This document shows positions 34,929 to 43,739 of a stretch of DNA of 64,000 bases, one piece after another. This DNA is from CAZHRC01 sp964533865. Its GTDB lineage: Bacteria > Bacillota > Clostridia > Tissierellales > Peptoniphilaceae. The notes beneath the pieces were generated by a model. That model searched no databases, was not told the origin of the DNA, and was given only the letters and a program-made list of their open reading frames with translations. The stretch lies in assembly GCA_964533865.1 (NCBI GenBank), contig CAZHRC010000004.1, positions 42,964 to 106,963 of the forward strand. The letters run 5' to 3'. A program made the translations under genes and the position numbers. The first letter of the stretch is position 1. Every line of letters begins with the position of its first letter.

Positions 34929-35558
34929 TTATCGATTAGGTCGAATAATCACGCGGCGATAAGGGTCTTCCCCTTCGCTTGTCGTATTTACCCCTTGAAT
35001 CGATTGCACCGCCGAGTGAATAATACGTCGTTCGTATGGGTTCATCGGCTCTAATCGCATGGGTTTGCGGTATTTTTTGGCTTTTATCGCCATCTTTTCA
35101 GCTAAGCGCTTCAAAGACTCTTCCCGTCTGCTACGGTAACCACCAATATCGATGAGTACGCGAGTATAGCTATCAGTATGGCGATTGAGGACTAAATTCA
35201 CTAAATATTGAAGGGCGTCCAAGGTTTCTCCTCGTCGTCCGATGACGATGCCCGTATCTTCGTCAGAAATAGCGATGATTTCAATTTGAATATTGCCATC
35301 GACTTCTTCAATTTTGAGATCACACACAATGTGCATCTTCTCAAGAATTTCTTTCAAAAAGCGTTCGGTACGTCCCATGTGGTTGTCAGTCACCGTTATT
35401 TTAACAACGGCATCTTTTCCCCCTAGGAGACCCAAAAAACCTGCTTTTGGCTCTTCCAATACTTCAATTTGCGCGTATTCTCTTTCGCCGTTTAATTCTT
35501 GAAGCCCAAGTTCTACAGCTTCATCCACGGTTTTTGCTGTCTTTATAACCGACCGCAT
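34929..35558 (-). CDS. jag: RNA-binding protein KhpB/Jag
   Basis: This 209-residue protein has an N-terminal Jag domain (about 1-50), a KH domain with GRRGETLDALQYLVN (near 109-123) and a C-terminal R3H domain (RRIIHSAVQ). KhpB binds RNA together with KhpA and affects cell elongation in other Bacillota. It always accompanies yidC near the origin. GGGGAGG precedes the ATG, which lies inside the end of yidC (38-base overlap). Confidence 0.95.
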   Translation of the reverse strand: MRSVIKTAKTVDEAVELGLQELNGEREYAQIEVLEEPKAGFLGLLGGKDAVVKITVTDNHMGRTERFLKEILEKMHIVCDLKIEEVDGNIQIEIIAISDEDTGIVIGRRGETLDALQYLVNLVLNRHTDSYTRVLIDIGGYRSRREESLKRLAEKMAIKAKKYRKPMRLEPMNPYERRIIHSAVQSIQGVNTTSEGEDPYRRVIIRPNR

Positions 35559-36267
35559 TTGAATCCTCCCCTTTATTTCCTTTAACGACCTTTAAAATCA
35601 ATCGAATGACAATTTCTATAATATTGCCTGCACACCAGTACAAAATCAGACCGGAGGCGAAATTTTTCATCATGAAGAAGATCATAACAGGCATAAAGTA
35701 GCGCATCATCATCTGTTGGGATTTCATTTGCTCATTTTGTTGCATCGCCGGCGTCACTGTTAAAAAGCTCATCGCCAATTGGGTGAGCGCATTAAATAGT
35801 GGGAGACCGTACATAAAAGGATCTGCCAATGTCAAATCGGGAATCCAAAAGAAATTCTTTGCGATGGCGTGGATTTGCTCCGCGTTGTCAAATAAGTACT
35901 TAGCAGGGTTTTGAATGACCCCGTAGAGTGCCAGCATGATAATCATTTGTAATAGCATGGGCAGACAACCTGCACTCATCTTAACATTGCGCTCTTTGTA
36001 CAACTCCATTTGCTTTTGGCTCAGGATTTGTGGATCGTAGCTATATTTTCGTTTAAGCGCATCGAGTTCTGGCTGAAGCTCTTGCATTTTCTGACTGGCT
36101 TCCGTTGATTTAAATGTAATGGGTATGGTCACCATTTTATAGATGGCGGTAATAACGAGAATCGATATCGCATAATAGGATATGCTCTTTGGCTCTGCCA
36201 TGATCGTTTGCACAAACTCATAGATAAACCGAAGCAATGCCCCCATTATATTGTAAAGTACATTCAA
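35521..36267 (-). CDS. yidC: Membrane protein insertase YidC
   Basis: This 248-residue YidC/OxaA family insertase places proteins into the membrane with or without SecYEG. It lacks the large periplasmic domain, as in Gram-positive members. Helical segments sit around residues 1-20, 28-52, 95-115, 150-170 and 200-225; the charged loop RKYSYDPQILSQKQMELYKE is cytoplasmic. It starts with TTG at 36267, eight bases after GGAGG. Operon neighbours are yidD and jag. Confidence 0.95.
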   Translation of the reverse strand: MNVLYNIMGALLRFIYEFVQTIMAEPKSISYYAISILVITAIYKMVTIPITFKSTEASQKMQELQPELDALKRKYSYDPQILSQKQMELYKERNVKMSAGCLPMLLQMIIMLALYGVIQNPAKYLFDNAEQIHAIAKNFFWIPDLTLADPFMYGLPLFNALTQLAMSFLTVTPAMQQNEQMKSQQMMMRYFMPVMIFFMMKNFASGLILYWCAGNIIEIVIRLILKVVKGNKGEDSNAVGYKDSKNRG

Positions 36268-36281
36268 AAACTTAACCTCCG

Positions 36282-36494
36282 TTACTTTAAGGGATCAAAG
36301 CCGCCCTTTCCAAAAGGATTGCACCTTAAAATTCTCCATAGAGATAGGCCTGTCGCCTTTAAAAAGCCATACTTTTCATAGGCTTCTAGTGCATACTGTG
36401 AACATGTTGGTGTAAATCGGCATTTTCCATGCCCTAGCAAGGGTGAAATAGACCTTCGGTAAAATGAGATGATAAAAATCGCGATTCGTTTCAT
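36282..36494 (-). CDS. yidD: Membrane protein insertion efficiency factor YidD
   Basis: This 70-residue protein carries the family pattern [20 protein letters not shown] and [13 protein letters not shown], then [12 protein letters not shown] at the end. It is thought to help YidC-dependent membrane insertion at the inner face of the membrane. It lies 14 bases before yidC, in the standard order rpmH-rnpA-yidD-yidC. Confidence 0.95.
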   Translation of the reverse strand: MKRIAIFIISFYRRSISPLLGHGKCRFTPTCSQYALEAYEKYGFLKATGLSLWRILRCNPFGKGGFDPLK

Positions 36495-36505
36495 GAATTC
36501 CTTCT

Positions 36506-36841
36506 CTATTTCGCTTTAAATGCCAGTCGAATCACATGTAAGAGCGATTTTTCCAACTGAGCATAATCCATTTCATTGGTATTGACCTTGGGGATGACCA
36601 CCACGTCGTATCCTTTTGTCAGGATATCCTTATGATTGCGCACAATTTCCCTTAAACGCCGTTTAATCCGATTTCTAGTGACGGCATTTCCAACTTTTTT
36701 TGAGATGCTAAAACCGACACGGGTGTTTTCTGTGCCATTACGTTTTACAATAATCGTGTAGTTTCGATTCCAGCTCTTCTTTCCTCTGCGATAAACAAGG
36801 TTAAACTCCTTGTTACTCCTTAGCCTCATCTGCTTTTCCAT
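36506..36841 (-). CDS. rnpA: Ribonuclease P protein component
   Basis: This 111-residue basic protein assists the RNase P RNA in maturing the 5' ends of tRNAs. The RNR motif region ([16 protein letters not shown], near 51-66) is characteristic. AAGGAG precedes the ATG. The normal length and position, right after rpmH. Confidence 0.96.
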   Translation of the reverse strand: MEKQMRLRSNKEFNLVYRRGKKSWNRNYTIIVKRNGTENTRVGFSISKKVGNAVTRNRIKRRLREIVRNHKDILTKGYDVVVIPKVNTNEMDYAQLEKSLLHVIRLAFKAK

Positions 36842-36871
36842 AGAGTCTCCTTCACTGCTGGAGATTTAGAG

Positions 36872-36893
36872 AAAGGCCAACATCGTTGGCCTA
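36872..36893 (-). promoter_or_regulatory. Hairpin at the end of rpmH
   Basis: On the minus strand AGGCCAAC pairs with GTTGGCCT around GAT and is followed by TTCTC. It begins at the last bases of the rpmH stop codon, so it may protect the rpmH message or reduce read-through to rnpA. Confidence 0.55.
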
Positions 36894-37025
36894 AGCGGAT
36901 AATTTCTTTCTTCCTCTCAATCGACGCGCTGCCAGTACAGCCCTGCCGGCTTTCGTGGACATTCTTGCTCTGAAGCCGTGTTTTCTGCTTCTTCTTCTAT
37001 TATTTGGTTGAAACGTTCTTTTCAT
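36891..37025 (-). CDS. rpmH: Ribosomal protein bL34
   Basis: This very basic 44-residue protein of the large ribosomal subunit (opening [17 protein letters not shown], then [19 protein letters not shown]) is unmistakable. It is the first gene of the leftward origin operon and has a consensus promoter 50 bases upstream. Confidence 0.97.
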   Translation of the reverse strand: MKRTFQPNNRRRSRKHGFRARMSTKAGRAVLAARRLRGRKKLSA

Positions 37026-37073
37026 TTCGACACCCCCTTATTTACAAGATAATGACAAAAAAACACTAGTTCA

Positions 37074-37102
37074 ATTATATGGTGGAGCATTTCAAATGTC
37101 AA
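37074..37102 (-). promoter_or_regulatory. rpmH promoter
   Basis: TTGACA (37102-37097) and TATAAT (37079-37074) with 17 bases between, both perfect consensus, drive the rpmH operon leftward. Confidence 0.92.
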
Positions 37103-37184
37103 GAAAAATAAGGTAGAACCACACTTTCCAGTTTTTTATGGACTCTACCATAAAAACTTTTCAAGGAAAACGGAAATAGGGAGC

Positions 37185-37504
37185 AAAACAGCGCTATCCA
37201 CCTTTTTCTGTAAATGTGGATAAGTTGATTAAAGTGCTGAAAATTGGTATACTAGGAGGGAGCTAAGGAACAGTTATCCCAAAGTTTTCCACATATTGTG
37301 GAAAACTTGTGGAAAACTATTGGGATTTGTCCGACTTATTCGATAAATTGAAGACTTTTACGCTGTGTTTATCCACCAGAGGTTTTCAACAATTTTGCCC
37401 ACCATTTGGGATAAAAACTTAAAACGTCTGATTTTACAGGCTTAGATCGGTTGGTAACTTGTGTACACGATCTGGCTTTTTCATGTTCCGGAGGAAAACA
37501 AATC
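37185..37504. other. oriC, part upstream of dnaA (DnaA-box cluster)
   Basis: Several DnaA-box-like 9-mers lie between rpmH and dnaA: TGTGGATAA at 37215-37223 (perfect, reverse strand), TTATCCACC at 37369-37377, TTATCCCAA at 37274-37282, TTTTCCACA at 37285-37293, and TGTGGAAAA at 37297 and 37308. Together with the DUE region after dnaA they form a bipartite origin, as in B. subtilis. Confidence 0.85.
37225..37253 (+). promoter_or_regulatory. Probable dnaA promoter
   Basis: TTGATT (37225-37230) and TATACT (37248-37253) have a 17-base spacer. A perfect DnaA box ends two bases upstream of the -35, which suggests autoregulation. Confidence 0.65.
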
Positions 37505-38914
37505 ATGAACTCACACAAACACATTTGGAGCGAAGTTCAAACGATGATGAGTTTAGAAGTAACAGATATTACTTTTAATACCTGGATCACTCCTTTGACC
37601 TTGATCAAGGCGGAGGACCGAACGTTCTTTGTCGCCGCTCCCAACGAATTCACCAAACGCATGGTCACTCAAAAGTACAAAGATCCCTTGGAAAAACACC
37701 TGACTTACCTGATGAAAGAACCCTATGAGATCGTGTTGGTGGAACCTGGAGAAGCAGATTACGCCAAAATCGTGACTGGTAGGCGCTTCAACCCAGATGG
37801 TCAGCAGTTCTTTGAACTCGGTGACTCAAAAAAAGATGCTACCGTCGCAGAATCCGATCCACACCTAAGTGCCAGCAACAATAACCACGACAACATGCTC
37901 AATCCCAAATACACCTTCTCTACATTTGTAAAGGGAAAAAGTAACCAGTACGCGTTGGCCGCAGCAAGCGCTGTCGCTGAAAACCCCTCTTCATCTTATA
38001 ATCCACTCTTCATCTGGGGAGGCGCTGGTCTCGGTAAAACCCATCTCATGCAAGCATGTGCCCATCAAATTCTCGAAAACGACCCAGATACAAAGGTCCT
38101 TTACATCTCAAGCGAGAAGTTTACAAATGAACTCATCTCCGCTTTAAGCAAACGAAACAACATCGCTTTTCGTGAAAAATACCGCTATATCGACGTCCTT
38201 CTCATCGATGACATTCAGTTTTTAGCGGGTAAAGAAAGTACCGTAGAAGAATTTTTCCACACGTTCAACGACCTTTACGGTGCAAATAAGCAAATCATCA
38301 TCTCCTCAGACCGTCCACCAAAAGAACTGGATAAATTGGAAGAACGCTTAGTGTCGCGATTTGAATGGGGATTGACTGCAGATATTCAAAAACCGGATTT
38401 TGAAACCCGAGTGGCCATTCTACACAACAAAGTCAAAACCGAGCGCATCGCCGCGCCAATGGAAGTCTTAGAGTATATTGCACACAATGTCAAATCTAAT
38501 ATCCGTGAGTTGGAAGGTGCTTTACTCACCGTGAGCGCCTACTCCACACTGATGAAACAATCGGATATTACCCTGGACTTGGCCAAGAGTGCTCTCAAAA
38601 AAGTGATCCAAGAAAAAGAAAAGAAGCCGATCACTATCGACCTCATCAAGGAGATCGTAGGGGATAAATACGGCTTAAAAATGGATGACTTCCAGTCAAA
38701 AAACCGGCAAAGCGCCATCGCCTATCCCAGACAAATCGCGATGTACCTATCACGCAGTCTTACCTCTTTAAGTCTCGTCAAAATCGCAGATCAATTTAAC
38801 CGAGATCACACGACTGTCATGCATGGCATCGAAAAAATCGAAGGCAATCGAGCAAAAGATGAAGAGTTTAGCAAAGAATTAGAAGACATCATCGAACTTA
38901 TCAACAATGCTTAA
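37505..38914 (+). CDS. dnaA: Chromosomal replication initiator DnaA
   Basis: This 469-residue AAA+ protein opens the origin. The N-terminal domain I (WSEVQTMMSLEVTDITFNTW), the Walker A GGAGLGKTHL near 174, Walker B LLIDDIQFL near 235, and the C-terminal DNA-binding domain with DHTTVMHGIEKI are present. The ATG at 37505 has GGAGG upstream; an earlier in-frame ATG has none. Boxes on both sides of the gene make it the centre of the bipartite origin. Confidence 0.98.
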   Translation: MNSHKHIWSEVQTMMSLEVTDITFNTWITPLTLIKAEDRTFFVAAPNEFTKRMVTQKYKDPLEKHLTYLMKEPYEIVLVEPGEADYAKIVTGRRFNPDGQQFFELGDSKKDATVAESDPHLSASNNNHDNMLNPKYTFSTFVKGKSNQYALAAASAVAENPSSSYNPLFIWGGAGLGKTHLMQACAHQILENDPDTKVLYISSEKFTNELISALSKRNNIAFREKYRYIDVLLIDDIQFLAGKESTVEEFFHTFNDLYGANKQIIISSDRPPKELDKLEERLVSRFEWGLTADIQKPDFETRVAILHNKVKTERIAAPMEVLEYIAHNVKSNIRELEGALLTVSAYSTLMKQSDITLDLAKSALKKVIQEKEKKPITIDLIKEIVGDKYGLKMDDFQSKNRQSAIAYPRQIAMYLSRSLTSLSLVKIADQFNRDHTTVMHGIEKIEGNRAKDEEFSKELEDIIELINNA

Positions 38915-38939
38915 TACACAAAAAAGTACACATATCCAC

Positions 38940-39112
38940 TGGGATAGCCGGGGGATAAGCTATTATCACCCATAGTTTGTGGATAATGTGGACAACTCAG
39001 GATGCTGTCCCAAACTTGTCCACCAACTATTCCCTAGGCTTAAACCAGCAAGCACCACATTTAGAGGACTTATCCCTGTTATCAACCCCCCCTACTACTA
39101 ATACTACTATTT
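38940..39112. other. oriC, part downstream of dnaA (DnaA box, DnaA-trio and AT-rich element)
   Basis: A perfect DnaA box (TGTGGATAA, 38978-38986) and weaker ones (TTATCCCTG 39070, TTATCAACC 39079) precede a run of seven C and then six triplets CTA CTA CTA ATA CTA CTA (39092-39109). Read 3' to 5' on the lower strand these are GAT triplets, the DnaA-trio pattern adjacent to a GC-rich spacer, which marks the strand where DnaA loads to unwind the origin. Confidence 0.82.
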
Positions 39113-39152
39113 ACTTATTGTTGTTTGACCCCACACACAGAAAGGAGATACC

Positions 39153-40259
39153 ATGAAAATACAAGTGCAGCAGCAAGATCTTTTAAAAGGTATCAACATT
39201 GCTCAAAAGGCAATATCTCAGCGAACCACGATCCAGATCCTCAGCGGTATACTATTTGAAGCCAAAGGCACGACATTAAAACTCACGGCAACGGATCTGG
39301 AGTTATCCGTAGAGACCACCATCGAATGCATCGTCGAACAAGAAGGGGCAGTCGTCATCAATTCGGCGATCATCGGAAACATTATCCGCAAACTTCCCAA
39401 CAACGTCGTTCAAATCTCAGTCACCGGGGAGAGGATGGATTTAAATTGTATGAATTCCAAATTTCAACTGATTGGAACCAATCCAGCAGAGTACCCGGCA
39501 CTTCCAACCGTATCGGGAGAACCGGTGTTTCAACTCCAACAGCATCAGCTCATTGAAACCATACGCCAAACGGCTTTCTCCGTATCTGAAGACGAAACCC
39601 GAATTGCTCTGACTGGGATTTTTGTGGAAAAGAAAAATAAACAACTCAACTTTGTCGCATTAGACGGTTATCGCTTGGCAAAAAAATCCTTTGAAACAGA
39701 AGATGGGGAAGAGGTAGAGGTTATCGTACCAGGGCGCACCATGAAAGAACTCTCCAGGATTCTAGAAGATACTGTGGATCCTGTTGCCGTCTACACGATT
39801 CCAGGCCACATTCTATTTAAAATCGAAAACACCCTTTTATATTCGCGGTTGATTGAAAAGAAGTACATCGATTATCGTGAAATTCTATCGGACGATAGCA
39901 CATCGGTGGTGCGATCCAACACCGCTGAGCTTTTAAGTGCATTGGAAAGAGCGTCTCTACTCGCCAGCCGAGAAAAAGCCAATTTAGTGAAACTCCACAT
40001 CGAACGGGATAAAATGACAATCTATTCCAATACCGAGTTTGGAAACGCCCATGAAGAAGTCTTTATCGACAATGAAGGACAAGTGGTTGACATTGCATTT
40101 AATGCCCGTTACATTATTGAAGGGGTTCGCGCGATTCAAACCGATGAGGTCATTTTGAATTTTAACGGAAGCTTGAATCCCTGTATCCTTTACCCCACAG
40201 AGCACAAAGAGAACTATTGCTATCTACTGCTGCCCGTTCGACTGGCTAAGGAGGCGTAA
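39153..40259 (+). CDS. dnaN: DNA polymerase III beta sliding clamp
   Basis: This 368-residue clamp tethers the polymerase to DNA. Three related domains of about 120 residues are visible, with the opening IQVQQQDLLKGINIAQKAIS and the C-terminal ending YCYLLLPVRL. AAAGGAG precedes the ATG. It follows the DnaA-trio element and is co-oriented with replication. The next gene starts right after its stop codon. Confidence 0.97.
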   Translation: MKIQVQQQDLLKGINIAQKAISQRTTIQILSGILFEAKGTTLKLTATDLELSVETTIECIVEQEGAVVINSAIIGNIIRKLPNNVVQISVTGERMDLNCMNSKFQLIGTNPAEYPALPTVSGEPVFQLQQHQLIETIRQTAFSVSEDETRIALTGIFVEKKNKQLNFVALDGYRLAKKSFETEDGEEVEVIVPGRTMKELSRILEDTVDPVAVYTIPGHILFKIENTLLYSRLIEKKYIDYREILSDDSTSVVRSNTAELLSALERASLLASREKANLVKLHIERDKMTIYSNTEFGNAHEEVFIDNEGQVVDIAFNARYIIEGVRAIQTDEVILNFNGSLNPCILYPTEHKENYCYLLLPVRLAKEA

Positions 40260-40475
40260 ATGATAGAGACCATCCTGATCACGACAGAACACATTAAACT
40301 CGACCAACTGTTAAAACACGCCAATGTGGTGGGATCTGGTGGTGAAGCGAAAATCGCCATCGCCGATGGGTACGTCAAAGTCAACGGTGTTGTAGAAACT
40401 CAAAGGGGCAAGAAAATTTATCCCGGAGACACTGTGGAAATTGACGATATCCAATTGATCCTCGAAAAGGAGTAA
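40260..40475 (+). CDS. yaaA: S4 domain RNA-binding protein (YaaA type)
   Basis: This 71-residue protein is a single S4 domain (LDQLLKHANVVGSGGEAKIA then DGYVKVNGVVETQRGKKIYPGD), related to ribosome-associated RNA-binding proteins. It is the conserved small gene between dnaN and recF in Bacillota. AAGGAGG of the ribosome site lies within the dnaN end. The function is not well defined. Confidence 0.93.
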   Translation: MIETILITTEHIKLDQLLKHANVVGSGGEAKIAIADGYVKVNGVVETQRGKKIYPGDTVEIDDIQLILEKE

Positions 40476-40478
40476 TCG

Positions 40479-41588
40479 GTGAGGCTCATCGATTTAAGGC
40501 TTATTCATTATAGAAATTATAAATCGGAGAGGCTTGACTTTGATGGGTCCCTAAATGTATTTATTGGTGACAACGCCCAAGGAAAGACAAATTTATTGGA
40601 ATCCATCTACTATGCAGCCAAAGGAACTTCTTTTAAAAGTGTACGGGATAGTGATATCATTCAGTTTGGCGAACAGGACGCCTACATCGGCGCAAATATT
40701 GAAAATAATGGGAGAAAGAAAAAAGTCGAGGTTAAATTTAGGCGCTCCAATACCAAAAGGATACGCATAAACGAAATTGAAATCGAAAATCTAAAATCAT
40801 TGACCAATCAGTTTGATGTGGTGTTGTTTTCGCCGGAGGATTTAAAAATAGTAAAGGAAGGGCCTCAATTGCGCAGGCGCCTTATCGATGATCAAATGAC
40901 ATCGATCTATCCTCTTTACAAAAACCAGTTGAGCCAGTACAACAAAATTCTCTTGTCTCGAAATTATCTCCTTAAAAGAAGCCAGCGCGCCTATTTTAAA
41001 CAGCAACTCGAAGTGATCAATCTTCAATTGGCACAGTCGGCAGCGCCGATTATGCGAGCGAGACATCATCTCATAGAAAGGTTAAACGTCGAAGCCCGCT
41101 CTCTTCATCAACAGCTGACCAATGGGAAAGAGACCATATCCTACCACTACAAAAACTGCCTTCAAGTCGAGAGTTTTGATCAGGAGCAGATCGTATCCAG
41201 CTTTTTAGAGGAGCTTTCACGGAGTCTAGACGAGGATATCCGCCAACGTTCCACCCAAGTGGGTCCCCACAAAGACGATGTGACAATCCTTATCGATGAT
41301 CGATCAGTAAAATCTTTTGGCTCTCAAGGGCAGCAGCGCACCGCCATGCTCACCACAAGACTTTGTGAATTGCGCATCGTTGAACACTACAACAAACGCA
41401 CGCCTATACTCCTACTCGACGACGTCTTTTCGGAGCTCGACGATCACAGAAGCGGATACTTTGTAGAGACGATACGTCCCTATCAAACCATAATTACAAC
41501 CAACTCACTGGATAATCTCAAACACATGAACTTGAAAGGTTATATTAACCGCGTGGAAAGAGGAAAGGTGTATCGAGGAAAACAATGA
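40479..41588 (+). CDS. recF: DNA replication/repair ATPase RecF
   Basis: This 369-residue SMC-like ATPase loads RecA at gaps. Walker A is GDNAQGKTNLLESI (about 30-43), the signature region FGSQGQQRT lies near 279-287 and Walker B LLLDDVFSELD near 311. The start is GTG at 40479 after AAGGAG. The gene ends in ATGA overlap with the next small gene. Confidence 0.96.
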   Translation: MRLIDLRLIHYRNYKSERLDFDGSLNVFIGDNAQGKTNLLESIYYAAKGTSFKSVRDSDIIQFGEQDAYIGANIENNGRKKKVEVKFRRSNTKRIRINEIEIENLKSLTNQFDVVLFSPEDLKIVKEGPQLRRRLIDDQMTSIYPLYKNQLSQYNKILLSRNYLLKRSQRAYFKQQLEVINLQLAQSAAPIMRARHHLIERLNVEARSLHQQLTNGKETISYHYKNCLQVESFDQEQIVSSFLEELSRSLDEDIRQRSTQVGPHKDDVTILIDDRSVKSFGSQGQQRTAMLTTRLCELRIVEHYNKRTPILLLDDVFSELDDHRSGYFVETIRPYQTIITTNSLDNLKHMNLKGYINRVERGKVYRGKQ

Positions 41589-41830
41589 TACTAGATTTAG
41601 AAAATACCGCCATCGATCGACGGGATCTGATCATGCTCATAGCGGCAAAGTCGATGGATTGCGATGATAATAGATGGCTCTTAAACTACACAACAGAACA
41701 TGTGACAAAAAAAACATTGACTTACGCCGTCGTCTCAAAAGATGACACGAGGGTTTATGGATCGCCATTGCGATCGGATCACATCGCAAAGAGCGTGCGA
41801 CAGGAAAGGAAGGTCTATGGTAAAAAATAA
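41585..41830 (+). CDS. RemB-like (DUF370) small protein
   Basis: This 81-residue protein sits between recF and gyrB, where Bacillota carry the DUF370 gene remB (yaaB). It has an RDLIMLIAAKS stretch and a C-terminal VYGSPLRSDHIAKSVRQE that resembles the RemB tail, where SP and a lysine/arginine-rich helix are conserved. In Bacillus RemA/RemB regulate matrix genes. Similarity is weak and position is the main argument. It overlaps recF by four bases and gyrB by 14. Confidence 0.7.
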   Translation: MILDLENTAIDRRDLIMLIAAKSMDCDDNRWLLNYTTEHVTKKTLTYAVVSKDDTRVYGSPLRSDHIAKSVRQERKVYGKK

Positions 41831-43727
41831 GAAAAGCAGCAATTACGGTGCTGATGAAATACAAGTATTAACAGGTCTTGAGCCCGTAAGAGTGCGTCCG
41901 GGGATGTATATTGGATCCACTGGCTCGAAAGGTCTGCACCACTTGGTCTACGAAGTGGTGGATAACTCCATTGACGAAGCGTTAGCTGGTCGATGTGACA
42001 CGATTGATGTGGTCATCCACAAAAACAACTCAATATCCGTCACCGATAACGGCAGCGGAATCCCTGTAGAAAAACATTCACAAACCGGTCTCTCCACATT
42101 GGAAACGGTACTGACAATCCTACACGCGGGAGGAAAGTTTAACAACGACGCTTACCAATTCTCTGGTGGACTCCACGGGGTTGGGGTATCGGTGGTCAAC
42201 GCTTTGTCCACATGGTTGGTGGCCAAAGTGAGAAGAGATGGCAAAGAATACGCCCAACGCTTTGAAAAAGGCATCACCGCCAGCGAATTAGAAGTCATTG
42301 GCAACTCTAAAAAAACGGGGACGACGATCTCCTTTTTACCGGACAACACAATTTTTGATGAAGTGGTTTTTGACAAGACCATTCTCGTCACCCGATTTAG
42401 AGAGATGGCTTTTCTGAATCGCGCAGTCCGTATCACATTAGAAGACGAACGGGATAAAACCAAGGAAGAGTTTTACTATGAAGGTGGTATTAGCTCTTTC
42501 GTTGAGTATATTAACCGCAAAAAATCCCCATTGTACGAAGATATCGAACACTTTACGGGATCTAAAGAAGATATCGGTATTGAAATCGCCTTTCAATACA
42601 CCGATGCTTACAGCGAAATCGTGTTGACTTTCGCCAACAACATCCACACCCCAGAAGGGGGAACACACCTCAGTGGATTTAGAACAGCATTGACCAGGTC
42701 CATCAACGAATACGCGCGAAAGTACAACTTCTTAAAAGAAAAAGAAGACAACCTTCAAGGCGAAGACGTACGCGAAGGGCTTACCGCCATTGTTTCTGTC
42801 AAAATTCACGATCCTCAGTTTGAAGGTCAGACCAAGGCTAAACTCGGTAATAGCGAAGTGAGAGGCGCGGTAGACACCTTCCTCATGGAACAGCTGTCTT
42901 ACTATTTTGAAGAAAATCCCAAAGTGGCTAAGGTCATCATCGATAAAGCCGTTAGTTCACAGCGAGCGAGAGAAGCGGCGAGAAAAGCAAGGGACCTGAC
43001 GAGAAAGCGCTCCATATTGGACAACACCACGTTGCCAGGAAAGCTTGCGGATTGCCAAGATACGGATATTACCGTCAATGAAATCTTTCTCGTGGAAGGG
43101 GACTCGGCCGGAGGCTCTGCAAAAAATGGCCGAGATAACAGATTCCAAGCCATCCTGCCCCTAAAAGGAAAGATCATGAACGTCGAAAAAGCGAGACTCG
43201 ACAAAATTCTCGGTTATGAAGAGATTAAAGCGATGATCACCGCATTTGGCACCGGCATTAGCGGAGATTTTGATATCAAAAAACTACGCTATGGTAAAAT
43301 CATCATCATGACCGATGCGGACGTAGACGGGGCCCACATCCGAACCCTGTTGCTCACGTTTTTCTATCGCTACATGCGCCCACTAATCGACGAAGGGCAC
43401 ATCTATATCGCTCAACCTCCTCTATACAAAGTGACTCAAGGTAAAAAAGAGCGGTATTGCTATGATGACAAAGAATTAGCCATCGTATTAGAGGACATTG
43501 GCGAGGCAAACTATAAACTGTCACGCTACAAAGGTCTTGGGGAAATGAACGCTGACCAGTTATGGGATACAACGATGGACCCTGAACATCGCATTCTCTT
43601 AAGAGTTGAAATCGATGAAGACCTCGCAACCGATGAAATTTTCACAACCCTCATGGGCGAAAAAGTAGAACCACGACGGGAATTTATTGAAGCAAATGCT
43701 AAATTCGCCAAAAATATAGACGCTTAG
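41817..43727 (+). CDS. gyrB: DNA gyrase subunit B
   Basis: This 636-residue ATPase subunit has the GHKL domain (EVVDNSIDEALAG near 41, NGSGIPV), the transducer domain, and the TOPRIM region with EGDSAGGSAKNGRD near 430. The ATG at 41817 follows GGAAGG; a longer reading frame begins at 41742 inside the previous gene but has no ribosome site. It is followed by gyrA after 12 bases. Confidence 0.98.
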   Translation: MVKNKKSSNYGADEIQVLTGLEPVRVRPGMYIGSTGSKGLHHLVYEVVDNSIDEALAGRCDTIDVVIHKNNSISVTDNGSGIPVEKHSQTGLSTLETVLTILHAGGKFNNDAYQFSGGLHGVGVSVVNALSTWLVAKVRRDGKEYAQRFEKGITASELEVIGNSKKTGTTISFLPDNTIFDEVVFDKTILVTRFREMAFLNRAVRITLEDERDKTKEEFYYEGGISSFVEYINRKKSPLYEDIEHFTGSKEDIGIEIAFQYTDAYSEIVLTFANNIHTPEGGTHLSGFRTALTRSINEYARKYNFLKEKEDNLQGEDVREGLTAIVSVKIHDPQFEGQTKAKLGNSEVRGAVDTFLMEQLSYYFEENPKVAKVIIDKAVSSQRAREAARKARDLTRKRSILDNTTLPGKLADCQDTDITVNEIFLVEGDSAGGSAKNGRDNRFQAILPLKGKIMNVEKARLDKILGYEEIKAMITAFGTGISGDFDIKKLRYGKIIIMTDADVDGAHIRTLLLTFFYRYMRPLIDEGHIYIAQPPLYKVTQGKKERYCYDDKELAIVLEDIGEANYKLSRYKGLGEMNADQLWDTTMDPEHRILLRVEIDEDLATDEIFTTLMGEKVEPRREFIEANAKFAKNIDA

Positions 43728-43739
43728 GAGGGAGGATCA

